Made by a program: the position numbers and the translations under genes. Below the pieces are notes generated by a model. That model saw nothing but the letters and a program-made list of their open reading frames with translations, was not told where the DNA came from and made no database searches. A DNA stretch of 64,000 nt, taken from NCBI RefSeq assembly GCF_023101665.1, contig NZ_CP082161.1:5270001-5334000 (forward strand), written 5' to 3'. This DNA is from Bradyrhizobium sp. 195 (GTDB taxonomy: Bacteria > Pseudomonadota > Alphaproteobacteria > Rhizobiales > Xanthobacteraceae). Positions 42,878 to 51,809 of this stretch are shown here, piece after piece; positions within the stretch are counted from its first letter, which is position 1, and every line of letters begins with the position of its first letter.

Positions 42878-44280
42878 CCGCCCAGCGTGACGTTGATCTG
42901 CTGGCCGCCCCGCACCAGCGTGATGCGCCAGATCCTCGGGCGCTCGCCGGCCGCCTTTTCGAGGTCGCCGGTCTTGCCGATCTTCTGGTTGTTGACCGCG
43001 AGAATGATGTCGCCCTTCTGGAAGCCGACATTGGCGGCCGCACTGTCGCCGCCGAGATCGGTGATCACGACACCCTCGGTATCGGCGTCAAGATGCAGCT
43101 CGTCGGCGACCGCCGGCGTGATGGTCGAGACCTTCGCTCCCTGGAACGGCGAGCGCGCGGTGACGACGAGTTCGTTGCGCCCCGTATCGGGAGCGGTCTC
43201 CAGCGCCACCGCCAGCTTGAGCGGCTTGCCGCCGCGCTGCACGTCGATCTGCGCGCTGCCGCCGAGCGGACGGGTGGCGAAGCGATAATCGAAAGCGTTG
43301 GGATCATCCACGGTCTGGCCGTCGATCCCGATGATGAGATCGGAGGATTTCAGGCCGGCCTTCGCCGCGGGGCCGTTCGAGACCACGCTCGCGACCAGCG
43401 CACCGGTCGGCGAACGCAAGCCGAGGCTCTCGGCGATCTCCGGCGTCACCACCTGCAACTTTGCCCCGAGCCACGGCCGCTTCACCGCCTTGCCGCCGCT
43501 CTTGGCGGAGGCGACGACGACGCGCACCATGTTGGCAGGGATCGCAAAGCCGATTCCTTGCGAGCCGCCGGAGCGCGAATAGATCGCGGTGTTGATGCCG
43601 GCGAGCTTGCCGCTCATGTCGACCAGCGCGCCGCCGGAATTGCCGGGATTGATCGCAGCGTCAGTCTGGATGAAGAACTGGTAGTCGGTGATCCCGACCT
43701 GCGTGCGCGCGAGCGCCGAGATGATGCCGTGGGTCACGGTCTGGCCGACGCCGAAGGGATTGCCGATCGCAAGCACGACGTCACCGACCAGCAATTCGTC
43801 GGAGTTGGTGAAATCGAGGGTCGGGAACTTCTCCTTGGTGTCCTTCAGGCGGAGTACGGCGAGATCGGTGCGGGAATCCTTCAGCAGGATCTCGGCTTCG
43901 AACTCGCGCTTGTCCGACAGCGACACCTTCACCTGGTCCGCGCCCTCGATGACATGGACGTTGGTGACGACGAGGCCGGAGGCGTCGACGATGACGCCCG
44001 AGCCGAGCGAGCGCTGCATCTGCTCAGGCTGCTGGCCAGGCACGCCGAAGAAGCGGCGGAAGATGGGGTCATCGAGCAGCGGATTGCGGTTCTGGACCAC
44101 CTTGGCGGCATAGACGTTGACCACGGCCGGCTGCACCCGCTGCACGATCGGCGCATAGGACAGCCGCAGCTCGGCCGGCGAGGACGGGACACGGCGGTCC
44201 TGCGCCGCAGCCGGATTGAAGTGGGCGGAAAAGCCTATGCACAATGCCGTAACGGCGGCGGTCCAGGTCGATCGAAACAT
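42874..44280 (-). CDS. Do-type (DegP/DegQ-like) periplasmic serine protease
   Basis: A 468-residue protein with a signal peptide (residues 1-26, ending AAA), a trypsin-like domain with His109 (VTNVHV), Asp139 (SRTDLAVL) and Ser215 (NPGNSGGAL), and two PDZ domains (about 275-365 and 385-465). It degrades or refolds damaged envelope proteins, probably as a trimer or larger cage. It overlaps the rarA start by four bases, an odd pairing of envelope and replication functions that also occurs in related genomes by my recollection. Confidence 0.94.
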   Translation of the reverse strand: MFRSTWTAAVTALCIGFSAHFNPAAAQDRRVPSSPAELRLSYAPIVQRVQPAVVNVYAAKVVQNRNPLLDDPIFRRFFGVPGQQPEQMQRSLGSGVIVDASGLVVTNVHVIEGADQVKVSLSDKREFEAEILLKDSRTDLAVLRLKDTKEKFPTLDFTNSDELLVGDVVLAIGNPFGVGQTVTHGIISALARTQVGITDYQFFIQTDAAINPGNSGGALVDMSGKLAGINTAIYSRSGGSQGIGFAIPANMVRVVVASAKSGGKAVKRPWLGAKLQVVTPEIAESLGLRSPTGALVASVVSNGPAAKAGLKSSDLIIGIDGQTVDDPNAFDYRFATRPLGGSAQIDVQRGGKPLKLAVALETAPDTGRNELVVTARSPFQGAKVSTITPAVADELHLDADTEGVVITDLGGDSAAANVGFQKGDIILAVNNQKIGKTGDLEKAAGERPRIWRITLVRGGQQINVTLGG

Positions 44281-44587
44281 TCCTACCTCTTGGAAAAGAC
44301 GCCGGAATATAGGCGCGTTCGCCCCTCAATAGAAGGGCGCCGGGCGGCAATTCGGGGCCCTTTCCGGTGTGTCCGGGATGCAAGCTGAACGTGCGAATCG
44401 GCAATTGGCCTGAGGGCTCGATTGGCATGATGTGCATCCTCCCTCATTGTAACGCCGAGCGGATTCGGTTGCGGCGAATTTGCATCAGCAGGAACCCACG
44501 CAACCGGGCGCAGCGTCGCGGGGCAGTCATCGATCATACCTAGGCTCTCCGCCAGCGACTTGGCAAAGTTAACGATGGAGGCGTGAC
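44281..44587. other. Non-coding gap between divergent genes
   Basis: 307 bases that should hold the promoters of the protease and porin genes. GGAGG at 44578-44582 is the porin's ribosome-binding site. I see no repeat, small gene or clear operator. Confidence 0.4.
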
Positions 44588-46195
44588 GTGAGCAGGAGCA
44601 AAACAAGAATTGCAGCGACGGCAATTGGTCTCGCCAGCGCGCTGACGGCCTCGCAAGCCCAGGCCCAATCAGCAAGCAGCAGCGAGCAGGAGATCGCGCT
44701 GCTCAAGCAACAGTTGAAGATGCTGGAGCAGAAGCTCGACAAGCTCCAGAGCCAGACCGCCGCAAACACGGCGGCCACGGCAAAGGCCAGGGCTGAAGCG
44801 AAGGCCGACGCGCGATCGGAGGCGAAAGCGGTCGTGGCCAATGCCAACGCAGCGATCCCGCTCAAGGGGCCGGCGCCGGCCTCCGGCGTGGTCGTGACGA
44901 TGCCGAACAACCGGCCGACCATCTGCACCGCCGACCAGGCAAATTGCGTCGCCATCACCAGCCGCGTGCACTGGGATGTCGGCGGCTACGACTATCGCCC
45001 CAACACGGCGGCGACCGTGCCGCAGAAGCTCGACAGCGGCGAGAACGTCCGCCGCGCGCGCATCGGCGTTACCGGCAAATTCTTCAACGACTGGAATTTC
45101 GCACTGGTCTACGATTTCGGCGGCTCCTCCGACGGATTTGGTGGGACGGCTCCGGGATCGCTCCCCGGCGGCGGTGTCTCCGGCGTCGAGAACGCCTATC
45201 TCAGCTACACCGGCTTGAAGCCGTTCGGCGGCAAGATGGCGATTGAGGCCGGCATCATGGACCTGCCCTACACCATGGACGAGGCCACGAGCTCCAACGA
45301 CATCATGTTCATGGAGCGCGCCTCGCCCGGCGTGATCGCGACCAACATCGCCGCCGGCGACTTCCGCTCCGCGGCGGGCACACGCTGGTACACCGACCAG
45401 CTCTGGATCGGCGGCTACGTCACCGGACCATCAACGGGCGCGATCCACTCCGCCTCGAGCGCGACACCAGCCGGCACGAGCGAGCAATATGGCGCCGTGG
45501 CGCGTATTGCCGGCAATCCGGTCAGCGGCAAGGACTATTCCATTCATATCGGCGCCGACGCGCAGTGGCTGATCCAGCCGCCGCGCAACCTCATCGCCAA
45601 CACGCAAACGGTGACGCTCAGCGACCGCCCGGAACTGCGGCTTGATCCAACGACGCTGATCTCGACCGGCGCGATCGCCAACGCTTCGGGCGCGCAGGTC
45701 TACAGCGTCGAAGCTGCTGCGACATATGGCCCGCTCATCGTTCAGGGCGAGTACTTCTGGTACAATGTCGATCGCAGCGCCAACACTGGCGTGCCGCTGG
45801 TCGGCGCGCCCAGCCTCAAATTCCAGGGCGGCTATGCGCAGGCCGGCTATGTGCTGACGGGCGAAGGCCGGACCTACAACGCCGCCAACGCCGCCTATAA
45901 CGGCGTCAAGCCGGCGCATCCGTTCTCGCTCGAAGGCGGCGGCTGGGGCGCGTGGGAGATCGCGGGACGCTTCTCGACGATCGACCTCAACAATCAGCTG
46001 GGAACGGCGACCGGCATCGCCGGCGGCCGGCAGACCGTCTACACGCTGGCGCTGAACTGGTACGTCAACGGCAACGTCCGCTTCATGCTCGACTACCTGC
46101 ATGGCACGGTCTCGAGGCAGGCCTCGCCGGTCTCGACCGCAGACGTCGGTTCGAAGTTCAATGCCGTCGCGATGCGCACGCAATTCGCGTTCTGA
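44588..46195 (+). CDS. OprO/OprP-type outer-membrane porin
   Basis: A 535-residue outer-membrane protein. A signal peptide (IAATAIGLASALTASQAQAQ) is followed by a coiled-coil of about 35 residues (SEQEIALLKQQLKMLEQKLD), then a beta-barrel from about 135 with alternating strand pattern and the usual terminal Phe (MRTQFAF). ENVRRARIGVTGKFFNDWNF is the hallmark of phosphate-selective porins. Substrate may be phosphate or pyrophosphate by homology. Starts with GTG; GGAGG sits six bases upstream. A strong hairpin follows. Confidence 0.9.
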   Translation: MSRSKTRIAATAIGLASALTASQAQAQSASSSEQEIALLKQQLKMLEQKLDKLQSQTAANTAATAKARAEAKADARSEAKAVVANANAAIPLKGPAPASGVVVTMPNNRPTICTADQANCVAITSRVHWDVGGYDYRPNTAATVPQKLDSGENVRRARIGVTGKFFNDWNFALVYDFGGSSDGFGGTAPGSLPGGGVSGVENAYLSYTGLKPFGGKMAIEAGIMDLPYTMDEATSSNDIMFMERASPGVIATNIAAGDFRSAAGTRWYTDQLWIGGYVTGPSTGAIHSASSATPAGTSEQYGAVARIAGNPVSGKDYSIHIGADAQWLIQPPRNLIANTQTVTLSDRPELRLDPTTLISTGAIANASGAQVYSVEAAATYGPLIVQGEYFWYNVDRSANTGVPLVGAPSLKFQGGYAQAGYVLTGEGRTYNAANAAYNGVKPAHPFSLEGGGWGAWEIAGRFSTIDLNNQLGTATGIAGGRQTVYTLALNWYVNGNVRFMLDYLHGTVSRQASPVSTADVGSKFNAVAMRTQFAF

Positions 46196-46203
46196 GGCTC
46201 GTT

Positions 46204-46236
46204 CATCCGGGAGCGGCACACTGCTCCCGGATGTTT
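46204..46236. terminator. Bidirectional terminator after the porin gene
   Basis: CATCCGGGAGC (46204-46214) pairs perfectly with GCTCCCGGATG (46223-46233), followed by TTT. It sits between the convergent porin and HxlR genes; the last bases overlap the HxlR stop codon. Confidence 0.8.
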
Positions 46237-46612
46237 ACGCCGCGCGCTTGGGCTTCTTCACGACAACCGGCGCCGGCGCACAGGACGATCGCTGCTGATG
46301 GCTCTCGCCCCAAGCCTTCAGGATATCGATCACCGGCTTGAGGCTCTCGCCGAGCTCGGAGAGGCAATAGTCCACCCGCGGCGGCACTTCCGCATACACC
46401 TTGCGAATGACGAGCTTGTCCTCTTCCAGCGCGCGAAGCTGTTTCGTCAGCATGCGCTGGGTGATGCCGGGCATCCGGCGGCGCAGTTCGCCGAAGCGCT
46501 GGGTGCCGTCTTGCAGATGATACAGGATCACGCCCTTCCACTTGCCGTCGATCAGATCCAGCGTCGCCTCGACCGAGCAGCCGGGACGACGGGCAAAGTC
46601 TCGCCGTTTCAT
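46235..46612 (-). CDS. HxlR-family transcriptional regulator
   Basis: A 125-residue winged helix protein: RPGCSVEATLDLIDGKWKGV, then RFGELRRRMPGITQRMLTKQ and the wing IRKVYAEVPPRVDYCLSELG. The leading Cys in PGCSVE is the redox sensor position in several HxlR members such as HypR and YodB-type proteins. It is divergent from an oxidoreductase gene, and the shared gap contains a dyad, so it likely represses that gene in response to electrophiles or oxidants. Confidence 0.92.
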   Translation of the reverse strand: MKRRDFARRPGCSVEATLDLIDGKWKGVILYHLQDGTQRFGELRRRMPGITQRMLTKQLRALEEDKLVIRKVYAEVPPRVDYCLSELGESLKPVIDILKAWGESHQQRSSCAPAPVVVKKPKRAA

Positions 46613-46625
46613 GCGTGTTTTCCCA

Positions 46626-46647
46626 ATAGTATCCAAACAGGGACTAT
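46626..46647. promoter_or_regulatory. Candidate HxlR operator
   Basis: ATAGTATCC (46626-46634), AAACA, then GGGACTAT (46640-46647) form an imperfect dyad, with one extra base in the left arm. It lies 14 bases upstream of the regulator's ATG and 87 bases before the oxidoreductase start, where binding could affect both. Confidence 0.5.
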
Positions 46648-46733
46648 ATCCCCGAATTTACAGTACTTGCCAAATCGGAGCCATAGCGACAGTTAGGACC
46701 GCAGGCGAGCACGCCATCTGATGGAGACAAGCC

Positions 46734-47747
46734 ATGAAGGCCGTCGGCTACAAGAAATCGCTTCCGATCGAGGATCAGGACGCGCTGTTCGATTTCGAGA
46801 CCGCCAAGCCAGATCCCAAAGGACGCGACATCCGCGTCGCCGTGAAGGCGATCTCGGCCAATCCGGTCGATTACAAGGTGCGCAAGCGCGCCGCCCCGCC
46901 CGAGGGCGAGACGAAGATCCTGGGCTATGACGCGGCCGGCGTGGTCGACGCAGTCGGCCCCGAGGTTACGTTGTTCAAGCCGGGCGACGAGGTGTTTTAC
47001 GCCGGCTCGATCCTGCGCCAAGGCACCAATGCCGAATTCCATCTGGTCGACGAACGCATCGTCGGCAACAAGCCGAAGAGCTTGTCGTTCGCGCAGGCCG
47101 CCGCCCTTCCCCTCACCTCCATTACGGCATGGGAGCTGCTGTTCGACCGGCTCGGCGCGGTGCCCGGCAAGAGCGTCGATCCACGCACGCTGCTGATCAC
47201 AGGTGGCGCCGGTGGCGTCGGCTCGATTTTGATCCAGCTTGCCCGCCGCCTCACCGGGCTGACGGTGCTCGCGACCGCGACGCGGCCGGAATCGCAAAAA
47301 TGGTGCCTCGATCTCGGCGCGCATGCGGTGGTCGATCACGGCAAGCCGATGAAGGAGCAGATCGAGAAGCTCAAGCTGCCGCCGGTCGCATTGGTGGCGA
47401 GCCTCACCTTCACCGACCAGCACTACAAGGCGATCGCCGAGTTCATGGCGCCGCAGGGCAAGTTCGGCCTGATCGACGATCCCCCGGAGTTCACGGTTGC
47501 CGCCTTCAAGGGCAAGGCGATCTCGGTGCATTGGGAATCGATGTTCACGCGCTCCTCGTTCCACACGCCGGACATGATCGCGCAGCATCACCTGCTCAAT
47601 GACGTCGCCGACCTCATCGATAAGGGCGTCTTGCGCACCACGCTCGACCAGACCTTCGGCACGATCAACGCAGCCAACCTCAAGCGCGCGCACGCGCTGC
47701 TCGAGAGCGGCAAGTCGCGCGGCAAGATCGTGCTGGAGGGGTGGTAG
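46734..47747 (+). CDS. Zinc-type alcohol dehydrogenase-like / quinone oxidoreductase
   Basis: A 337-residue MDR-family NAD(P)H-dependent oxidoreductase: an N-terminal GroES-like part with ISANPVDYKVRKRAAPPEGE and ILGYDAAGVVDAVGPEV, and the nucleotide-binding loop LLITGGAGGVGSILIQLARR. No catalytic or structural zinc ligands are obvious, so quinone oxidoreductase-like chemistry fits best (TIGR02817-type group). It is divergent from an HxlR regulator, a pairing typical of quinone or aldehyde stress responses. Confidence 0.9.
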   Translation: MKAVGYKKSLPIEDQDALFDFETAKPDPKGRDIRVAVKAISANPVDYKVRKRAAPPEGETKILGYDAAGVVDAVGPEVTLFKPGDEVFYAGSILRQGTNAEFHLVDERIVGNKPKSLSFAQAAALPLTSITAWELLFDRLGAVPGKSVDPRTLLITGGAGGVGSILIQLARRLTGLTVLATATRPESQKWCLDLGAHAVVDHGKPMKEQIEKLKLPPVALVASLTFTDQHYKAIAEFMAPQGKFGLIDDPPEFTVAAFKGKAISVHWESMFTRSSFHTPDMIAQHHLLNDVADLIDKGVLRTTLDQTFGTINAANLKRAHALLESGKSRGKIVLEGW

Positions 47748-47758
47748 GCGAAGGGCTC

Positions 47759-47848
47759 GTAGGGTGGGCAAAGGCGCACTTGCGCCGTGCCCACCATCTT
47801 CTCAACAGCACTCGAAGAGGTGGGCACGCTACGCTTTGCCCACCCTAC
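47759..47848. repeat. Palindromic repeat, family A (intact target form)
   Basis: Left arm GTAGGGTGGGCAAAGGCGCA; right arm CTACGCTTTGCCCACCCTAC, followed by GG. At 47838-47850 it carries the complete GCCCACCCTACGG site identical to the reconstructed pre-insertion site of the IS110 element, but is not occupied. Confidence 0.93.
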
Positions 47849-47859
47849 GGCAGCTACAT

Positions 47860-48150
47860 TTAAGCCGCGCCCTCGACGAATAGCAGCCGTCGCTCGAGCG
47901 CCGTCTGCCGCAGCTTGAGCGCCTCGGCGTATTCCGGCGAGGCGTACCATTCCTTCAGCCTCGCCATCGAAGGGAATTCGACGATCACGATGGCCTTCGG
48001 CGGAAGATTGCCCTCCGCCAATTCGGCTTTGCCGCCTCGGACGAGATAGTGCCCGCCGTACTGCGCGATCGTCTTCGCGGCGAGCGTCCGATAGGCATCA
48101 AATCCGTCGGGATCGCGTATCTCGACTTCGGAGATCACGTAGGCAGCCAT
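47860..48150 (-). CDS. DUF1330-family protein
   Basis: A 96-residue alpha-beta barrel protein: MAAYVISEVEIRDPDGFDAY, YGGHYLVRGGKAELAEGNLP and EFPSMARLKEWYASPEYAEA are the three conserved elements of DUF1330. Function unknown. It lies nine bases downstream of a dehydrogenase gene on the same strand, indicating an operon. Confidence 0.9.
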   Translation of the reverse strand: MAAYVISEVEIRDPDGFDAYRTLAAKTIAQYGGHYLVRGGKAELAEGNLPPKAIVIVEFPSMARLKEWYASPEYAEALKLRQTALERRLLFVEGAA

Positions 48151-48159
48151 TTCGCTGCC

Positions 48160-48948
48160 TCAGGCGATCGTGTTGACGATGCCGCCTTCCGCGCGGAGCG
48201 CCGCGCCGTTGGTGGCAGACGCCTGCTTCGAAGCAACGTAGACCACCATGTTGGCGATCTCGTCGACGCTGGCGAAGCGCTGAATCAACGAGCTCGGGCG
48301 ATGCTGCTTGACGAAATTGGCCGCGGCCTCGTCCACGGATTGTCCGTTTTGCTTCGCGAGATCCTTCACGAAGGTCTCGACGCCCTCCGACATGGTCGGG
48401 CCCGGCAGCACGGAATTGACGGTGACACCGGTGCCGCGGGTGAGCTGCGCCAGGCCTCGCGCGACCGAGAGCTGGGCCGTCTTGCTCATGCCGTAGTGGA
48501 TCATCTCGACGGGAATGTTGAGCCCGGACTCCGAGGAAATGAAGACGATGCGGCCCCAATTGCGCTTGAGCATGCCCTTCATGTAGGCCCGCGACAGCCG
48601 CACGCCGCTCATGACGTTGACCTCGAAGAAACGGCTCCAGTCCTCGTCGGGGATGTCGAAAAAATCCTTCGGCTCGAAGATGCCGGCATTGTTGATGAGG
48701 ATGTCGACGTCCGGCAGCGCAGACACGAGCGCCTTGCAGCCCGAGGCGGTCGAGACGTCGGCGGCGATGCCGCGGACCTTGGCGCCCGTCCCTTCCAGCT
48801 TGCGTACGGCGGCATCGACCTTGTCTTGGCCACGGCCGTTGATCACGACGCTCGCGCCCGAGCCGGCAAGGCCTTTTGCAATGGCGTGGCCGATGCCGGC
48901 GGTCGAGCCGGTCACGAGCGCGGTCTTTCCGGAAAGGTCGATCTTCAT
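48160..48948 (-). CDS. Short-chain dehydrogenase/reductase
   Basis: A 262-residue classical SDR. The cofactor loop is TGSTAGIG (13-20), NNAG lies at 86-89, the catalytic residues are Ser139 region (FISSESG), Tyr152 and Lys156 (HYGMSKTAQ). FabG-like overall; substrate is unknown. It is followed closely by the DUF1330 gene. Upstream are only a short gap and a family A repeat. Confidence 0.92.
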   Translation of the reverse strand: MKIDLSGKTALVTGSTAGIGHAIAKGLAGSGASVVINGRGQDKVDAAVRKLEGTGAKVRGIAADVSTASGCKALVSALPDVDILINNAGIFEPKDFFDIPDEDWSRFFEVNVMSGVRLSRAYMKGMLKRNWGRIVFISSESGLNIPVEMIHYGMSKTAQLSVARGLAQLTRGTGVTVNSVLPGPTMSEGVETFVKDLAKQNGQSVDEAAANFVKQHRPSSLIQRFASVDEIANMVVYVASKQASATNGAALRAEGGIVNTIA

Positions 48949-49050
48949 GCGTCATCTCCATTTGAAGGTGGTGCGGATATCGTGCGCAGCGCAGACAGAT
49001 GCAATCGCCACTCACCGACGCGTGAGGATCGGCCGCCACAATGAGGAATC

Positions 49051-49145
49051 GTAGGGTGGGCAAAGCGGAGCGTGCCCACCATTTCGAGACGGTGCTAGAC
49101 CGATGGTGGGCACGGCGCGCGAAGAGCGCGCCTTTGCCACCCTAC
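49051..49145. repeat. Palindromic repeat, family A
   Basis: Left arm GTAGGGTGGGCAAAGCGGAG; right arm GCGCGCCTTTGCCACCCTAC, missing one C in the GCCCACCC core. It lies just past the stop of the diheme cytochrome. Confidence 0.92.
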
Positions 49146-49151
49146 GGTCCG

Positions 49152-49988
49152 TCATCGCGGCGGCAGCGTCCTGAGAAAGGCGACGATCGCATCGAGATCC
49201 TGGGCCGTCATGCTGGCATAAGCAGCATAAGCCATCGGCGGCTTGAGCCTGTGACCATCGCGCGCGATGCCTTGCGTAATCGCACGTTTAATTTCGTCGT
49301 CGCTCCATTGGCCCAGGCCGACCGCTCGATCGGGGGTGATGTTGGGAGAGACGGACTCGCCCCACGGCCCCCTGAACGTCCGGCCGCCCTTGCCGCTCGC
49401 TGCGGCGAAATCGTGCACGGCGGACGGGCCTTCCGGCGTATGGCATTCCAGGCAATGGGCAATGGTCAACAGATAACGGCCGCGCGCGAGCTGGTCGGAC
49501 AGCTCCTGCTCGCTCGCCTGCTTGCCGGCATAGATCGGCACCTCCGGCTTCAGCGCGATCTTGTATTCCGGCGCCGGCGTCTCATGGCGCACGGATGGTA
49601 CCGAGCGCAAATAAGCCGTGAGCGCGTCGAGATCGCGGCCCGTGAGCACGGTGTAGAACGCGGTCGGCATGATCGGCGCGACCTTGGTGCCGTTCGGCCT
49701 GATGCCGCTGACGAGGAAATGCTTCAGCTCCGCATCGCTCCAGTTGCCGATGCCGGTGTCCTTGTCCGGCGTGATGTTGGAGCCGGTGACCTTGAACGCG
49801 GGCTCGTCGAAAACCTGGCTCCCGCCAGAGAGCGCGCGCGAGAGATCGAGCCCTTGCGGTCCGCGCGGCGTGTGGCAGTTATGGCAGACCATCACGCTGC
49901 CAACCAGATAGGCGCCCCGCTCGAACAGCGTTTCGCCAGCGGCCGGCGACATCAGCAGCGCCAACACGAATCCAAACACAATCCTCAT
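49152..49988 (-). CDS. Diheme cytochrome c
   Basis: A 278-residue exported protein with a short signal peptide (IVFGFVLALLMSPAAG) and two CxxCH sites, CHNCH (35-39) and CLECH (179-183). Each half has the ITPDKDTGIGNWSD or ITPDRAVGLGQWSD motif seen in the cytochrome subunits of periplasmic dehydrogenases, so it is a two-haem relative of the triheme protein at 21 kb. It is next to, but transcriptionally separate from, the ribosomal operon. Confidence 0.9.
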   Translation of the reverse strand: MRIVFGFVLALLMSPAAGETLFERGAYLVGSVMVCHNCHTPRGPQGLDLSRALSGGSQVFDEPAFKVTGSNITPDKDTGIGNWSDAELKHFLVSGIRPNGTKVAPIMPTAFYTVLTGRDLDALTAYLRSVPSVRHETPAPEYKIALKPEVPIYAGKQASEQELSDQLARGRYLLTIAHCLECHTPEGPSAVHDFAAASGKGGRTFRGPWGESVSPNITPDRAVGLGQWSDDEIKRAITQGIARDGHRLKPPMAYAAYASMTAQDLDAIVAFLRTLPPR

Positions 49989-50052
49989 GAGAGCCCCCGC
50001 CCGGAATGCGTTCAACAAAACGATGCGCAGCATGAGATGTCGCCGCGCCATA

Positions 50053-50082
50053 CAAAAAAGCGGCGCCCAGGGGCGCCGCTTT
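50053..50082 (-). terminator. Terminator of the ribosomal protein operon
   Basis: On the minus strand AAAGCGGCGCCC pairs with GGGCGCCGCTTT across a two-base CT tip, running into TTTTTT. It lies 25 bases past the rplQ stop codon and closes the whole alpha operon. Confidence 0.93.
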
Positions 50083-50106
50083 CTGAAAACTTAAGTGCCG
50101 GTCGGC

Positions 50107-50523
50107 TTACGCCGCCTCGGCTTCCTTCTCCTGCACCGGACCGGAATCCTGGCCCTTGGCATCGACATCACGATCGACGAACTCGATCACGGCCATCGCG
50201 GCGTTGTCGCCGTAGCGGAAGCCGGCCTTGATGATGCGGGTGTAGCCGCCCTGACGATCCTTGTAGCGGGGCGCCAGGACGTCGAACAGCTTCTTGACCT
50301 GGTCCTTGTCGCGCATCTCGGAGATGGCCTGGCGGCGCATGGCCAGCCCGCCCTTCTTGCCGAGGGTGACCAGCTTCTCGACGATCGGACGCAATTCCTT
50401 CGCCTTCGGCAGCGTGGTGACGATCTGCTCGTGCTTGATCAGCGCGGCGCACATGTTGGCGAACATCGCGCGGCGATGCTCGGCAGTGCGGTTGAGCTTA
50501 CGATGAACCTTGCCGTGACGCAT
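50107..50523 (-). CDS. rplQ: 50S ribosomal protein L17
   Basis: A 138-residue protein beginning [20 protein letters not shown], with [20 protein letters not shown] and [20 protein letters not shown], all typical of L17 at the large-subunit exit-tunnel region. The C-terminus carries an acidic extension ([11 protein letters not shown]). It is the last gene of the operon after rpoA, with a hairpin-bearing 142-base gap between them. Confidence 0.98.
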   Translation of the reverse strand: MRHGKVHRKLNRTAEHRRAMFANMCAALIKHEQIVTTLPKAKELRPIVEKLVTLGKKGGLAMRRQAISEMRDKDQVKKLFDVLAPRYKDRQGGYTRIIKAGFRYGDNAAMAVIEFVDRDVDAKGQDSGPVQEKEAEAA

Positions 50524-50602
50524 GTGTGTAGTCCTTTTTCGATTGTGTCGCGGTGGTTCAGCGACTGGTTTTCAGGTGGGCTTCCTGCGTTCGCCCTGGG
50601 TC

Positions 50603-50665
50603 GCGAATAGCGAATGGCGAGTAGCGAATGGATGTTCTATTCGCTATTCGCCACTCCCAATTCGC
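50603..50665. repeat. Hairpin element after rpoA
   Basis: TGGCGAGTAGCGAAT (50615-50629) pairs with ATTCGCTATTCGCCA (50639-50653) apart from one wobble pair, and an outer GCGAAT pairs with ATTCGC. It directly follows the rpoA stop codon. A related element lies after rpsM at 52274-52315, built from the same GCGAATGGCGA/TAGCGAAT words. Confidence 0.75.
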
Positions 50666-51697
50666 TTAGTAGTGATCCTCGAAGCGCTTGGCGAGCTCGT
50701 CGATGTTCTCCGGCGGCCAGCCCGGCACTTCCATGCCGAGGTGCAGACCCATCTGGGCCAGCACTTCCTTGATCTCGTTGAGCGACTTGCGGCCGAAGTT
50801 CGGGGTGCGGAGCATTTCCGCTTCGCTCTTCTGCACGAGGTCGCCGATGTAGACGATGTTGTCGTTCTTCAAGCAGTTGGCCGAACGCACCGACAGCTCG
50901 AGCTCGTCCACCTTCTTGAGGAAGGCCGGGTTGAAGGCGAGGTCCGGGATGATCTCCTGGGCGACTTCCTTGCGGGGCTCTTCGAAGTTGACGAACACGT
51001 TGAGCTGATCCTGCAGGATGCGGGCGGCGTAAGCCACCGAATCATCCGGCGAGATCGCGCCGTTGGTCTCGATCGTCATGGTCAGCTTGTCGTAGTCGAG
51101 GATCTGGCCCTCACGGGTGTTCTCGACCTTGTAGGAGACCTTGCGGACCGGCGAGTACAGGCTGTCGACCGGGATCAGGCCGATCGGCGCGTCCTCGGGA
51201 CGATTGCGCTCGGCGGGCACGTAGCCCTTGCCGGTGGCGACCGTGAACTCCATGCGGATCTCGGCGCCCTCGTCGAGGGTGCAGATCTGCAGGTCCGGGT
51301 TGAGCACCACGACGTCGCCGACGGTCTGGATGTCGCCGGCGGTGACGACGCCCGGGCCGGACTTCTTCACGACCATGCGCTTGGGGCCTTCGCCCTGCAT
51401 CTTGATCGAGATGTCCTTGATGTTGAGCACGATGTCGGTGACGTCCTCACGAACGCCCGCGATCGAGGAGAACTCGTGCAGCACGCCGTCGATATGCACC
51501 GACTGCACCGCCGCGCCCTGGAGCGAGGAGAGCAGGATGCGGCGCAGCGCGTTGCCGAGCGTCTGGCCGAAGCCGCGCTCGAGCGGCTCGGCGACGATGG
51601 TCGCGAAACGGTTCGAATCGCTGCCGGGCGTGACCTGGAGCTTGTTCGGTCGAATCAGTTCTTGCCAATTTTTCTGGATCGTCACTGTTTCACCCAT
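50666..51697 (-). CDS. rpoA: RNA polymerase alpha subunit
   Basis: A 343-residue protein. The N-terminal assembly domain includes [20 protein letters not shown]; the C-terminal DNA/UP-element-binding domain has [40 protein letters not shown] and [17 protein letters not shown]. Length is normal. It follows rpsK by about 110 bases and precedes rplQ, as in other proteobacteria. A hairpin lies just after its stop codon. Confidence 0.99.
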   Translation of the reverse strand: MGETVTIQKNWQELIRPNKLQVTPGSDSNRFATIVAEPLERGFGQTLGNALRRILLSSLQGAAVQSVHIDGVLHEFSSIAGVREDVTDIVLNIKDISIKMQGEGPKRMVVKKSGPGVVTAGDIQTVGDVVVLNPDLQICTLDEGAEIRMEFTVATGKGYVPAERNRPEDAPIGLIPVDSLYSPVRKVSYKVENTREGQILDYDKLTMTIETNGAISPDDSVAYAARILQDQLNVFVNFEEPRKEVAQEIIPDLAFNPAFLKKVDELELSVRSANCLKNDNIVYIGDLVQKSEAEMLRTPNFGRKSLNEIKEVLAQMGLHLGMEVPGWPPENIDELAKRFEDHY

Positions 51698-51809
51698 ACA
51701 GGCCAGTCAATTTGAAAGTTCAAATACTGGCGTTGGAGAAAGGCCGCAGATCATTCCTGCGGCTTCTTAGAAAAGTCATTGCGGGCGCCAATGCGCCCGC
51801 AATTTGGTA

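Noticed and set aside
42775..44388. 537-codon plus-strand open frame
   Set aside because: Antisense to the protease gene and to the start of rarA; no protein family resemblance.
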